Below, piece after piece: positions 10,966-20,374 of a stretch of 64,000 nt of DNA (position 1 is its first letter; every line of letters begins with the position of its first letter). The stretch is from the NCBI GenBank assembly GCA_030340625.1, contig JAOPHQ010002030.1, positions 94,346 to 158,345 on the forward strand, in the 5' to 3' direction. The notes beneath the pieces are model-generated. The model was not told the origin of the DNA, did not search any database, and saw nothing but the letters and a program-made list of their open reading frames with translations. Both the position numbers and the translations under genes were made by a program. Source of the DNA: Merluccius polli. Its lineage: Eukaryota; Chordata; Actinopteri; Gadiformes; Merlucciidae.

Positions 10966-11212
10966 TCTTATCGTCTTGTTTACTGATGAATTGACATTTT
11001 TTATTAGGTATAATTATGATCTCATTAATCTCAACATATATTATATATAGAATACACATAAAACTCTGTAGATTTTGGTGTGTTTTTCACAATGCTTTGA
11101 TTTTGACAGAAAACGGACACCTTTATGGCTGCCATTTTGTGTAATTGTAGTTCATTTATAATTCGTTTATAGTTTAGTTTATTCGTTTACTAAAGAATTA
11201 GTCTCCCCATTC
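10966..11212. other. Spacer after copy B
   Basis: AT-rich and without a gene; near-identical to 4421-4676. It contains the first ~100-bp direct repeat (about 11,117-11,215), whose partner lies at 11,652-11,748. Confidence 0.6.
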
Positions 11213-11500
11213 AACATATATAGATTTGGAAGTTGGATTTTTTGTCAGAGTCCACTATAGAACATATATAGATTTGGAAGTTGGAAGTCAGAGTCCACCA
11301 TTGAACATATATAGATTTGGAAGTTGGAAGTCAGAGTCCACCATTGAACATATATAGATTTGGAAGTTGGAAGTCAGAGTCCACTATTGAACATATATAG
11401 ATTTGGAAGTTGGAAGTCAGAGTCCACCATTGAACATATATAGATTTGGAAGTTGGAAGTCAGAGTCCACCATTGAACATATATAGATTTGGAAGTCGGA
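11213..11500 (+). repeat. 43-bp minisatellite block downstream of copy B
   Basis: Same 43-bp unit as after copy A, with fewer units. Confidence 0.93.
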
Positions 11501-11504
11501 AGTT

Positions 11505-11591
11505 CACTGCCAGGAATCGAACCCGGGTCTCTGCTTTCAAGACAAGGCCTAATTAACACACGCTCTATGTTCTGAGCCAATGGGGCCGTGG
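11505..11591 (-). pseudogene. tRNA-like relic, copy B unit
   Basis: Copy of the sequence at 5011-5098 with the B box GGTTCGATTCC intact and base changes in the anticodon arm and near the A box. Confidence 0.45.
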
Positions 11592-11749
11592 AGAAAACAA
11601 ACAAAAAATGCTATCGTACTCTGCACCAAGTGGCGTCCATTTTGTACTGTTGACACCTTTATGGCGGCCATTTTATGCAATTGTAGTTCATTTATAATTC
11701 GTTTATAGTTTAGTCATTTACTAAAGAATTAGTCTCCCCATTCAACATA

Positions 11750-12016
11750 ATTAAGGGACCTTTCGGTCTTTATTTGTCATTCCCATGTTCGGGAACGGAA
11801 TTTGTCCTCTGCATTTAACCCATCCTACTGTACGTAGGAGCAGTGGTATGATCAGGGCCCGGGGAGCAAGTCGGGGTCCAGTGTCTTGCTCAAGGACACT
11901 TCGACACGCAGACAGTTTGGAAGCGGGGATCAAGGGGATCGAACCGCCGGCCCTACGGTTAGTGGACGACCCCGCTCTGTCCACCCGCTCTACCTACTGA
12001 GCTACTGCCGCCCCCT
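11750..12016 (-). mobile_element. tRNA-derived SINE (V-SINE-like), copy B unit
   Basis: Orthologous position to the SINE at 5256-5535 and the same orientation, with A and B boxes intact and small internal deletions around 11,848 and 11,878. The shared site shows insertion before the 6.6-kb duplication. Confidence 0.75.
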
Positions 12017-12029
12017 AAACGCTTCCAAA

Positions 12030-13590
12030 CATATATAGATTTGGAAGTTGCAAGTCGTATTTTTTTCTCACCATTGAACGTATGTCGATTTGTAAGTTGG
12101 AAGTCAGAGTCCACCATTGAACATATATAGATTTGGAAGTTGGAAGTCAGAGTCCACCATTGAACATATATAGATTTGGAAGTTGGAAGTCAGAGTCCAC
12201 TATTGAACATATATAGATTTTGAAGTTGGAAGTTGGATTCTGGAAATGGAAGTTGGAAGCTGGAAATGGAAGTTGGAAGTTGCAATCTGGAAGTTGTCAT
12301 TTTTGCCAGAGTGTCACCATTGAACATATGTAGATTTGGAAGTTGGAAGTTGTGTCAGAGTTTCACCATTGAACATATGTAGATTTGGAAGTTGGAAGTT
12401 GGAAGTTTTGTCAGAGTGTCACCATTGAACATATGTAGATTTGGAAGTTGGAAGTTTTGTCAGAGTGTCACCATTGAACATATGTAGATTTGGAAGTTGG
12501 AAGTTTTGTCAGAGTGTCACCATTGAACATATGTAGATTTGGAAGTTGGAAGTTGGATTCTGGAAGCTGGAAATGGAAGTTGGAAGCTGGAAATGGAAGT
12601 TGGAAGTTGCAATCTGGAAGTTGTCATTTTTGTCAGTGTCACCATTGAACATATGTAGATTTGGAAGTTGGAAGTTTTGTCAGAGTGTCACCATTGAACA
12701 CATGTAGATTTGGAAGTTGGAAGTTTTGTCAGAGTGTCACCATTGAACATATGTAGATTTGGAAGTTGGAAGTTTTGTCAGAGTGTCACCATTGAACATA
12801 TGTAGATTTGGAAGTTGGAAGTTTTGTCAGAGTGTCACCATTGAACATATGTAGATTTGGAAGTTGGAAGTTTTGTCAGAGTGTCACCATTGAACATATG
12901 TAGATTTGGAAGTTGGAAGTTTTGTCAGAGTGTCACCATTGAACATATGTAGATTTGGAAGTTGGAAGTTTTGTCAGAGTGTCACCATTGAACATATGTA
13001 GATTTGGAAGTTGGAAGTTGGATTCTGGAAGCTGGAAATGGAAGTTGGAAGCTGGAAGTTGGAAGTTGCAATCTGGAAGTTGTCATTTTTGTCAGTGTCA
13101 CCATTGAACATATGTAGATTTGGAAGTTGGATTCTGGAAGCTGGAAATGGAAGTTGGAAGCTGGAAGTTGGAAGTTGCAATCTGGAAGTTGTCATTTTTG
13201 TCAGTGTCACCATTGAACATATGTAGATTTGGAAGTTGGAAGTTGGATTCTGGAAGCTGGAAATGGAAGTTGGAAGCTGGAAGTTGGAAGTTGCAATCTG
13301 GAAGTTGTCATTTTTGTCAGTGTCACCATTGAACATATGTAGATTTGGAAGTTGGAAGTTGGATTCTGGAAGCTGGAAATGGAAGTTGGAAGCTGGAAGT
13401 TGGAAGTTGCAATCTGGAAGTTGTCATTTTTGTCAGTGTCACCATTGAACATATGTAGATTTGGAAGTTGGAAGTTGGATTCTGGAAGCTGGAAATGGAA
13501 GTTGGAAGCTGGAAGTTGGAAGTTGCAATCTGGAAGTTGTCATTTTTGTCAGTGTCACCATTGAACATATGTAGATTTGGAAGTTGGAAG
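12030..13590 (+). repeat. Long minisatellite array with 43-, 49- and 116-bp periods
   Basis: 43-bp units give way near 12,300 to 49-bp units (TTTTGTCAGAGTGTCACCAT core). From about 12,990 a 116-bp higher-order unit appears, in which the 49-bp unit is expanded by GGATTCTGGAAGCTGGAAAT and TTGCAATCTGGAAGTTGTCA segments; near-identical 116-bp units start at about 13,236, 13,352 and 13,468. The long ORFs here on both strands are by-products of the repeat. Confidence 0.93.
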
Positions 13591-13760
13591 TAGGTAAATG
13601 TCCTGAAGTTGGAAGTTCGTTAAAAAGTCAATTTATAGTCTAAGTCCACCAACAGCAATTGGTTCATGTCTACAATTTTGAAGTTGGAAGTAGGTCAATG
13701 TCCTGAAGTTGGAAGTTCATTAAAAATCAATGTATAGTCTAAGTCCACCAATGATGTAAG
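13591..13760 (+). repeat. ~110-bp duplicated boundary module (TATAGTCTAAGTCCACCAA)
   Basis: Two tandem copies of a module holding GTCCTGAAGTTGGAAGTTC, TCAATxTATAGTCTAAGTCC and CAGCAATTGGTTCATGTCTA mark the change from minisatellite to unique sequence. Related pieces recur at about 21,905-21,980, 31,790-31,940 and 43,790-43,870. Confidence 0.7.
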
Positions 13761-14100
13761 TGGGGGTATGCATGTTTTCCTTTTAGTATGGTAATTAGAG
13801 CCATTAAACCATTTACATTTACGCTGATGTTTTCCACACATCAGCGTTCAGACTCATTCACATTGCCGTCGTGATGCAGTCGCTGATTAAGTTGCGAGAT
13901 CAAAATATCAAAAATAAATCAATAATACATCAGAAAATGTATCTGAAACCCAAAGCCATCTTTTAGTTTTATATCCCCCTTCTATATTCTCCATGTTGAT
14001 GGTTTACACATTATTGATCATATTTTAGAAAACATTTCTTTTGAAAACATTCTCTTGTCTCTTTCCATACAAAACATAACAGACAGTGAGTCTCAATACA

Positions 14101-14133
<33 letters not shown>

Positions 14134-14291
14134 TACACGCATTTACATTTACATGTAGGGAATTTAGCAGACACTTTTGTCCAAAGCGACTTACCAGGCA
14201 GACAGTATTGTCTGCCTGGAAAGCATTTCTACCCTGAGCACTTGGTCCACCACCCTATCTATTCCTTCAGGTTATGTACTACAATATATAA

Positions 14292-14338
<47 letters not shown>

Positions 14339-14366
14339 GTTAATTAATTGATATTTTATTTTCAGA
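13761..14366. other. Unique loop segment between inverted minisatellite arms, block 1
   Basis: Low-copy sequence with a perfect 10-bp inverted repeat ACGCTGATGT/ACATCAGCGT (13,821-13,830 and 13,838-13,847). It also has (CA)n at about 14,099-14,130 and a repeat motif I recognise as common in fish genomes (TTTAGCAGACACTTTTGTCC, then AAAGCGACTTAC, about 14,164-14,193). A 26-nt hairpin CCAGGCAGACA/TGTCTGCCTGG follows at 14,194-14,219, and (TA)n at about 14,297-14,334. No convincing gene apart from the exon-like ORF that follows. Confidence 0.65.
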
Positions 14367-14522
14367 ATGCCACCAGCAAGGAGAGAGCCGCGATACAGTG
14401 TGCGGGATGTTATTGACATGGTCCATAATGGAGAGAATGAGGTTGAGATGGAAATCAGTTACACCGATGAGAGTGATGAAGCCGTCACACTTGTGTCATC
14501 CTTTGCTGGACCTGAACCTTAA
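14367..14522 (+). CDS. Small exon-like ORF, possible piggyBac N-terminal fragment, block 1
   Basis: 51-residue ORF directly behind a good acceptor (TTATTTTCAG, one base before the ATG). The protein starts MPPARREPRYSVRDVIDMVH and becomes acidic (TDESDEA), ending at TAA. A VxDVIDMV helix followed by an Asp/Ser/Glu-rich stretch resembles the N-terminus of PGBD/piggyBac-like transposases, but this is a weak, composition-level likeness, and no transposase core follows. An AATAAA lies at 14,550. Copies are at 32,574 (frameshifted) and 44,336 (intact); the first and third differ by two missense changes. Confidence 0.35.
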   Translation: MPPARREPRYSVRDVIDMVHNGENEVEMEISYTDESDEAVTLVSSFAGPEP

Positions 14523-14600
14523 TATTTTTAATATTTTTATTATTTTTAATAAATGACTTCATAAAAATATGACTAATGTGTGATTATTATTAATGTTACA

Positions 14601-14995
14601 AAAATGACAACTTCCAACTTCCACATCTACACATGTTCAATGGTGACACTCTGACAAAAATGACAACTTCCAACTTCAGGACATTTACCTACTTCCAACT
14701 TCCAAATCTACATATGTTCAATGGTGACACTCTGACAAAAATGACAACTTCCAACTTCAGGACATTTACCTACTTCCAACTTCCAACTGGGGAAAAATCC
14801 ACTTCCAAATTAAAGGCACTTCCAAATCCAGCATAAAATCCATCTGCCCCCTGGTGGTGAAAAATCCACTTCCAAATTAAAGGCACTTCCAACTTCCAAA
14901 TTCAGCATAAAATCCATCTGCCCCCTGGTGGTGAAAAATCCACTTCCAAATTAAAGGCACTTCCAACTTCCAACTTCCAACTTCCAAATCAAGAT
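14601..14995 (-). repeat. Inverted minisatellite arm, block 1
   Basis: The 49-bp minisatellite is here in reverse complement (ACTTCCAACTTCCAAATCTA, then CATATGTTCAATGGTGACAC), followed by a related CACTTCCAAATTAAAGGCAC repeat. With the plus-oriented array ending at 13,590 it forms a large interrupted inverted repeat. Confidence 0.88.
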
Positions 14996-15263
14996 TTGGA
15001 CTAGCGCCCCCGAATTATGCATGGTCATTGGTGGAATTGCAACATTTTTTCAAAAAAGTATAACTCAGAGGAAACAAATGATAGAGTTTTGAAAATATTT
15101 TTCTAGGGTTAGGGTTGACGAACCCTAACCTTAAACCCTAACCTTTTGTACTGTAACCTTTCTGGGAATTTATGAAAAATACCTTCCAAAATCAGCCCCT
15201 CAACTTCCAACTTCCAAATTCCATCTTCCAAAATCAGACTGAGGTTAGGGTTCAAACCCTAAT
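14996..15263. other. Junction segment with head-to-head telomere motif, block 1
   Basis: No gene. It contains a 10-bp palindrome GGTTAGGGTT-GACG-AACCCTAACC at 15,107-15,130, followed by further CCCTAA repeats. A second TTAGGGTT-CA-AACCCTAA sits at about 15,245-15,262, just before the long plus-oriented array. Copies are at about 33,215-33,370 and 45,127-45,285. Confidence 0.7.
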
Positions 15264-15335
15264 TAGGGTTAGGGTTAGGGTTAGGGTTAGGGTTAGGGTT
15301 AGGGTTAGGGTTAGGGTTAGGGTTAGGGTTAGGTT
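15264..15335 (+). repeat. (TTAGGG)n tract T0
   Basis: About 12 perfect TTAGGG repeats with the G-rich strand on +, entering unit U1 through TTAGGTTACAGGCTC. Confidence 0.97.
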
Positions 15336-16404
15336 ACAGGCTCAGCGAGGTAATGGGTACCCCTACCCACATGCGAATATCTTCAGATAGGAATATCCCA
15401 TGTGGATGAAACCAAGTTCTACCCCCCCTAAATGAGGCCTAAAAATCACAATGAGCCCACCCCCAAGTCTCCATGACTTCCGGTTCCGGAGATACGGCCG
15501 TTTTTTTTGTTTTTTTTTGCCATATCTCCGGAACGGAAAGGGGGATCGACATGGGACCACCTCAGGCGTGTTCAGAGACCACGAATTAGGTCTGACGCCA
15601 CCCACTTAGAAGTCGCCATGACCTTTGGTTCCGGAGATATAGCCGTTTAAAGTTTCCCCATTGAAACGAATGGGGAAAATCAAAAATTGTTCTAAGTCCA
15701 AAGTGTGTTCCAAAAAAAGTGCCCACAGAAAGTGTATAGGAGTAAGTTTCGGAGCATTTGGAGTCGATTGGTACCCACATTTTGTGACATACAAATTAGG
15801 GTTAGGGTTGTGTGTGTGTGTAACACTCACCACCTGATCAGCACAAACCAGTTGTTAACACCGCTAGGTAGCTCTGGTTTGGCCAATCAAGACCGAAGCT
15901 CTGTTCTGATGATGAAGCCACGTCAGCTCCATACAGCGCAGGGTGCTAAACAACATGTTAAGCTAAAAAGCCTTTATCCTGTGCCACATACACCGCACGA
16001 CCCCAGGAATGGCTTTAGAAAAAACTCCATATTCATGTTATAGTCTAATCTCCAGGTGTTAACTTCAATAACGGTTTCAATATTGATTAAACATCAATTG
16101 TGTTGTATTCTTCTGATGGGTAATGGTATCCATCCTGTCCAATCAGAATCTTGATTCGTGACTTAGTTAAGGAATTAACACTAGGAGAGTGATTTCGCGA
16201 TACGATTACCCAGAATGCAACGCATTGTTTATTTGCATTAACCCTCCCCTAAACGCGTTTTGGGCAATAACTTTAGTTATATAAGTCGTAAAGACACCCA
16301 GGTTGGTTCTACCCCCACTAAATCAGGTACGTGCTATCCAATGGAACCCACCTCAACGCTCTACGTGAACCGGAAGTACCTTAAAACACTCGATCTTGAG
16401 GCGG
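15336..16404 (+). repeat. Subtelomeric unit U1 (~1.07 kb)
   Basis: Begins CAGGCTCAGCGAGGTAATGG. It contains a hairpin with arms at 15,477-15,498 and 15,519-15,540 (TTCCGGAGATAC motif and its inverse) and a third copy of the motif at about 15,626-15,645. A stem-loop with CATACACCGCACGAC in its loop lies at about 15,977-16,008. A 52-bp module (CAGCACAAACCAG to CCAATCA) lies at about 15,839-15,890, and a promoter-like cluster at 16,139-16,285. It ends abruptly at CTTGAGGCGG, followed at once by TTAGGG. No conventional gene is seen. Confidence 0.85.
16139..16285 (+). promoter_or_regulatory. Candidate TERRA-type promoter in U1
   Basis: In order: CCAATCAGA (16,139-16,147); a ZNF143/Staf-like site TACCCAGAATGCAACGCA (about 16,207-16,224); the octamer ATTTGCAT (16,231-16,238); TTATATAAG (16,277-16,285). 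The pairing of a Staf site with an octamer is known from vertebrate snRNA-type enhancers. A start about 30 bp after the TATA would lie roughly 100 nt before the (TTAGGG)n tract and read G-rich telomeric RNA. Equivalent clusters begin at 17,433, 18,672, 19,913, 21,178, 34,315, 35,635, 46,175, 52,601 and 58,727. Function is inferred. Confidence 0.5.
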
Positions 16405-16685
16405 TTAGGGTTAGGGTTAGGGTTAGGGTTAGGGGGTTAGGGTTAGGGTTAGGGTTAGGGTTTAGGGTTAGGTATGGGGTTAGGGTTAGGGTTAGGGTTA
16501 GGGTTAGGGTTAGGGTTAGGGTTAGGGTTAGGGTTAGGGTTAGGGTTAGGGTTAGGTTAGGGTTAGGGTTAGGGTTAGGGTTAGGGTTAGGGTTAGGGTT
16601 AGGGTTAGGGTTAGGGTTAGGGTTAGGGTTACAGGCTCAGCGAGGTAATGGGTACCCCTACCCACATGCGAATATCTTCAGATAG
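16341..16685 (+). other. ORF running from U1 leader into Val-Arg/Gly-Leu dipeptide repeats
   Basis: The first ATG after the TATA box (16,341) opens a 114-codon frame. A 22-residue leader (MEPTSTLYVNRKYLKTLDLE, then A) is followed by VR and GL dipeptides translated from TTAGGG, then a short tail. Equivalent open frames start at 17,635, 18,874, 20,115, 21,380, 34,517 and 35,837, ending at 17,943, 19,164, 20,429, 21,664, 34,885 and 36,304. Two of the three frames of TTAGGG are always open, so the ORF alone is weak evidence of coding. The start context is weak except for G at +4. Confidence 0.2.
16405..16630 (+). repeat. (TTAGGG)n tract T1
   Basis: Pure repeats with a fixed proximal set of variants: a GGGGGTTAGG step, TTTAGGG, and TTAGGTATGGGG. 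The same variants in the same order head every tract that follows U1-U7. Confidence 0.97.
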
Positions 16686-17698
16686 GAATATCCCATGTGG
16701 ATGAAACCAAGTTCTACCCCCCCTAAATGAGGCCTAAAAATCACAATGAGCCCACCCCCAAGTCTCCATGACTTCCGGTTCCGGAGATACGGCCGTTTTT
16801 TTTGTTTTTTTTGCCATATCTCCGGAACGGAAAGGGGGATCGACATGGGACCACCTCAGGCGTGTTCAGAGACCACGAATTAGGTCTGACGCCACCCACT
16901 TAGAAGTCGCCATGACCTTTGGTTCCGGAGATATAGCCGTTTAAAGTTTCCCCATTGAAACGAATGGGGAAAATCAAAAATTGTTCTAAGTCCAAAGTGT
17001 GTTCCAAAAAAAGTGCCCACAGAAAGTGTATAGGAGTAAGTTTCGGAGCATTTGGAGTCGATTGGTACCCACATTTTGTGACATACAAATTAGGGTTAGG
17101 GTTGTGTGTGTGTGTAACACTCACCACCTGATCAGCACAAACCAGTTGTTAACACCGCTAGGTAGCTCTGGTTTGGCCAATCAAGACCGAAGCTCTGTTC
17201 TGATGATGAAGCCACGTCAGCTCCATACAGCGCAGGGTGCTAAACAACATGTTAAGCTAAAAAGCCTTTATCCTGTGCCACATACACCGCACGACCCCAG
17301 GAATGGCTTTAGAAAAAACTCCATATTCATGTTATAGTCTAATCTCCAGGTGTTAACTTCAATAACGGTTTCAATATTGATTAAACATCAATTGTGTTGT
17401 ATTCTTCTGATGGGTAATGGTATCCATCCTGTCCAATCAGAATCTTGATTCGTGACTTAGTTAAGGAATTAACACTAGGAGAGTGATTTCGCGATACGAT
17501 TACCCAGAATGCAACGCATTGTTTATTTGCATTAACCCTCCCCTAAACGCGTTTTGGGCAATAACTTTAGTTATATAAGTCGTAAAGACACCCAGGTTGG
17601 TTCTACCCCCACTAAATCAGGTACGTGCTATCCAATGGAACCCACCTCAACGCTCTACGTGAACCGGAAGTACCTTAAAACACTCGATCTTGAGGCGG
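16631..17698 (+). repeat. Subtelomeric unit U2
   Basis: Near-identical to U1 with slight homopolymer differences. Promoter-like cluster at 17,433-17,579. Ends at CTTGAGGCGG. Confidence 0.85.
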
Positions 17699-17869
17699 TT
17701 AGGGTTAGGGTTAGGGTTAGGGTTAGGGGGTTAGGGTTAGGGTTAGGGTTAGGGTTTAGGGTTAGGTATGGGGTTAGGGTTAGGGTTAGGGTTAGGGTTA
17801 GGGTTAGGGTTAGGGTTAGGGTTAGGGTTAGGGTTAGGGTTAGGGTAGGGTTAGGGTTAGGGTTAGGTT
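17699..17869 (+). repeat. (TTAGGG)n tract T2
   Basis: Same variant head as T1; one TTAGGG has lost a base (TAGGGTAGGG) near 17,845. Confidence 0.97.
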
Positions 17870-18937
17870 ACAGGCTCAGCGAGGTAATGGGTACCCCTAC
17901 CCACATGCGAATATCTTCAGATAGGAATATCCCATGTGGATGAAACCAAGTTCTACCCCCCCTAAATGAGGCCTAAAAATCACAATGAGCCCACCCCCAA
18001 GTCTCCATGACTTCCGGTTCCGGAGATACGGCCGTTTTTTTTGTTTTTTTTGCCATATCTCCGGAACGGAAAGGGGGATCGACATGGGACCACCTCAGGC
18101 GTGTTCAGAGACCACGAATTAGGTCTGACGCCACCCACTTAGAAGTCGCCATGACCTTTGGTTCCGGAGATATAGCCGTTTAAAGTTTCCCCATTGAAAC
18201 GAATGGGGAAAATCAAAAATTGTTCTAAGTCCAAAGTGTGTTCCAAAAAAAGTGCCCACAGAAAGTGTATAGGAGTAAGTTTCGGAGCATTTGGAGTCGA
18301 TTGGTACCCACATTTTGTGACATACAAATTAGGGTTAGGGTTGTGTGTGTGTGTAACACTCACCACCTGATCAGCACAAACCAGTTGTTAACACCGCTAG
18401 GTAGCTCTGGTTTGGCCAATCAAGACCGAAGCTCTGTTCTGATGATGAAGCCACGTCAGCTCCATACAGCGCAGGGTGCTAAACAACATGTTAAGCTAAA
18501 AAGCCTTTATCCTGTGCCACATACACCGCACGACCCCAGGAATGGCTTTAGAAAAAACTCCATATTCATGTTATAGTCTAATCTCCAGGTGTTAACTTCA
18601 ATAACGGTTTCAATATTGATTAAACATCAATTGTGTTGTATTCTTCTGATGGGTAATGGTATCCATCCTGTCCAATCAGAATCTTGATTCGTGACTTAGT
18701 TAAGGAATTAACACTAGGAGAGTGATTTCGCGATACGATTACCCAGAATGCAACGCATTGTTTATTTGCATTAACCCTCCCCTAAACGCGTTTTGGGCAA
18801 TAACTTTAGTTATATAAGTCGTAAAGACACCCAGGTTGGTTCTACCCCCACTAAATCAGGTACGTGCTATCCAATGGAACCCACCTCAACGCTCTACGTG
18901 AACCGGAAGTACCTTAAAACACTCGATCTTGAGGCGG
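17870..18937 (+). repeat. Subtelomeric unit U3
   Basis: Near-identical to U1 and U2. Promoter-like cluster at 18,672-18,818. Confidence 0.85.
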
Positions 18938-19109
18938 TTAGGGTTAGGGTTAGGGTTAGGGTTAGGGGGTTAGGGTTAGGGTTAGGGTTAGGGTTTAGGG
19001 TTAGGTATGGGGTTAGGGTTAGGGTTAGGGTTAGGGTTAGGGTTAGGGTTAGGGTTAGGGTTAGGGTTAGGGTTAGGGTTAGGGTTAGGGTTAGGGTTAG
19101 GGTTAGGTT
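18938..19109 (+). repeat. (TTAGGG)n tract T3
   Basis: Telomeric repeats with the common variant head. Confidence 0.97.
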
Positions 19110-20178
19110 ACAGGCTCAGCGAGGTAATGGGTACCCCTACCCACATGCGAATATCTTCAGATAGGAATATCCCATGTGGATGAAACCAAGTTCTACCCCC
19201 CCTAAATGAGGCCTAAAAATCACAATGAGCCCACCCCCAAGTCTCCATGACTTCCGGTTCCGGAGATACGGCCGTTTTTTTTGTTTTTTTTTGCCATATC
19301 TCCGGAACGGAAAGGGGGATCGACATGGGACCACCTCAGGCGTGTTCAGAGACCACGAATTAGGTCTGACGCCACCCACTTAGAAGTCGCCATGACCTTT
19401 GGTTCCGGAGATATAGCCGTTTAAAGTTTCCCCATTGAAACGAATGGGGAAAATCAAAAATTGTTCTAAGTCCAAAGTGTGTTCCAAAAAAAGTGCCCAC
19501 AGAAAGTGTATAGGAGTAAGTTTCGGAGCATTTGGAGTCGATTGGTACCCACATTTTGTGACATACAAATTAGGGTTAGGGTTGTGTGTGTGTGTAACAC
19601 TCACCACCTGATCAGCACAAACCAGTTGTTAACACCGCTAGGTAGCTCTGGTTTGGCCAATCAAGACCGAAGCTCTGTTCTGATGATGAAGCCACGTCAG
19701 CTCCATACAGCGCAGGGTGCTAAACAACATGTTAAGCTAAAAAGCCTTTATCCTGTGCCACATACACCGCACGACCCCAGGAATGGCTTTAGAAAAAACT
19801 CCATATTCATGTTATAGTCTAATCTCCAGGTGTTAACTTCAATAACGGTTTCAATATTGATTAAACATCAATTGTGTTGTATTCTTCTGATGGGTAATGG
19901 TATCCATCCTGTCCAATCAGAATCTTGATTCGTGACTTAGTTAAGGAATTAACACTAGGAGAGTGATTTCGCGATACGATTACCCAGAATGCAACGCATT
20001 GTTTATTTGCATTAACCCTCCCCTAAACGCGTTTTGGGCAATAACTTTAGTTATATAAGTCGTAAAGACACCCAGGTTGGTTCTACCCCCACTAAATCAG
20101 GTACGTGCTATCCAATGGAACCCACCTCAACGCTCTACGTGAACCGGAAGTACCTTAAAACACTCGATCTTGAGGCGG
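19110..20178 (+). repeat. Subtelomeric unit U4
   Basis: Near-identical to U1. Promoter-like cluster at 19,913-20,059. Confidence 0.85.
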
Positions 20179-20374
20179 TTAGGGTTAGGGTTAGGGTTAG
20201 GGTTAGGGGGTTAGGGTTAGGGTTAGGGTTAGGGTTTAGGGTTAGGTATGGGGTTAGGGTTAGGGTTAGGGTTAGGGTTAGGGTTAGGGTTAGGGTTAGG
20301 GTTAGGGTTAGGGTTAGGGTTAGGGTTAGGGTTAGGGTTAGGGTTAGGGTTAGGGTTAGGGTTAGGGTTAGGTT
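20179..20374 (+). repeat. (TTAGGG)n tract T4
   Basis: Telomeric repeats with the common variant head. Confidence 0.97.

Noticed and set aside
13011..13568. Overlapping ORFs on both strands in the minisatellite
   Set aside because: The repeat lacks stops in several frames; the products are repetitive on both strands with no start or splice support.
15172..15390. ORF from inverted minisatellite junction into VR repeats
   Set aside because: No promoter-like sequence upstream; openness follows from TTAGGG having two stop-free frames.
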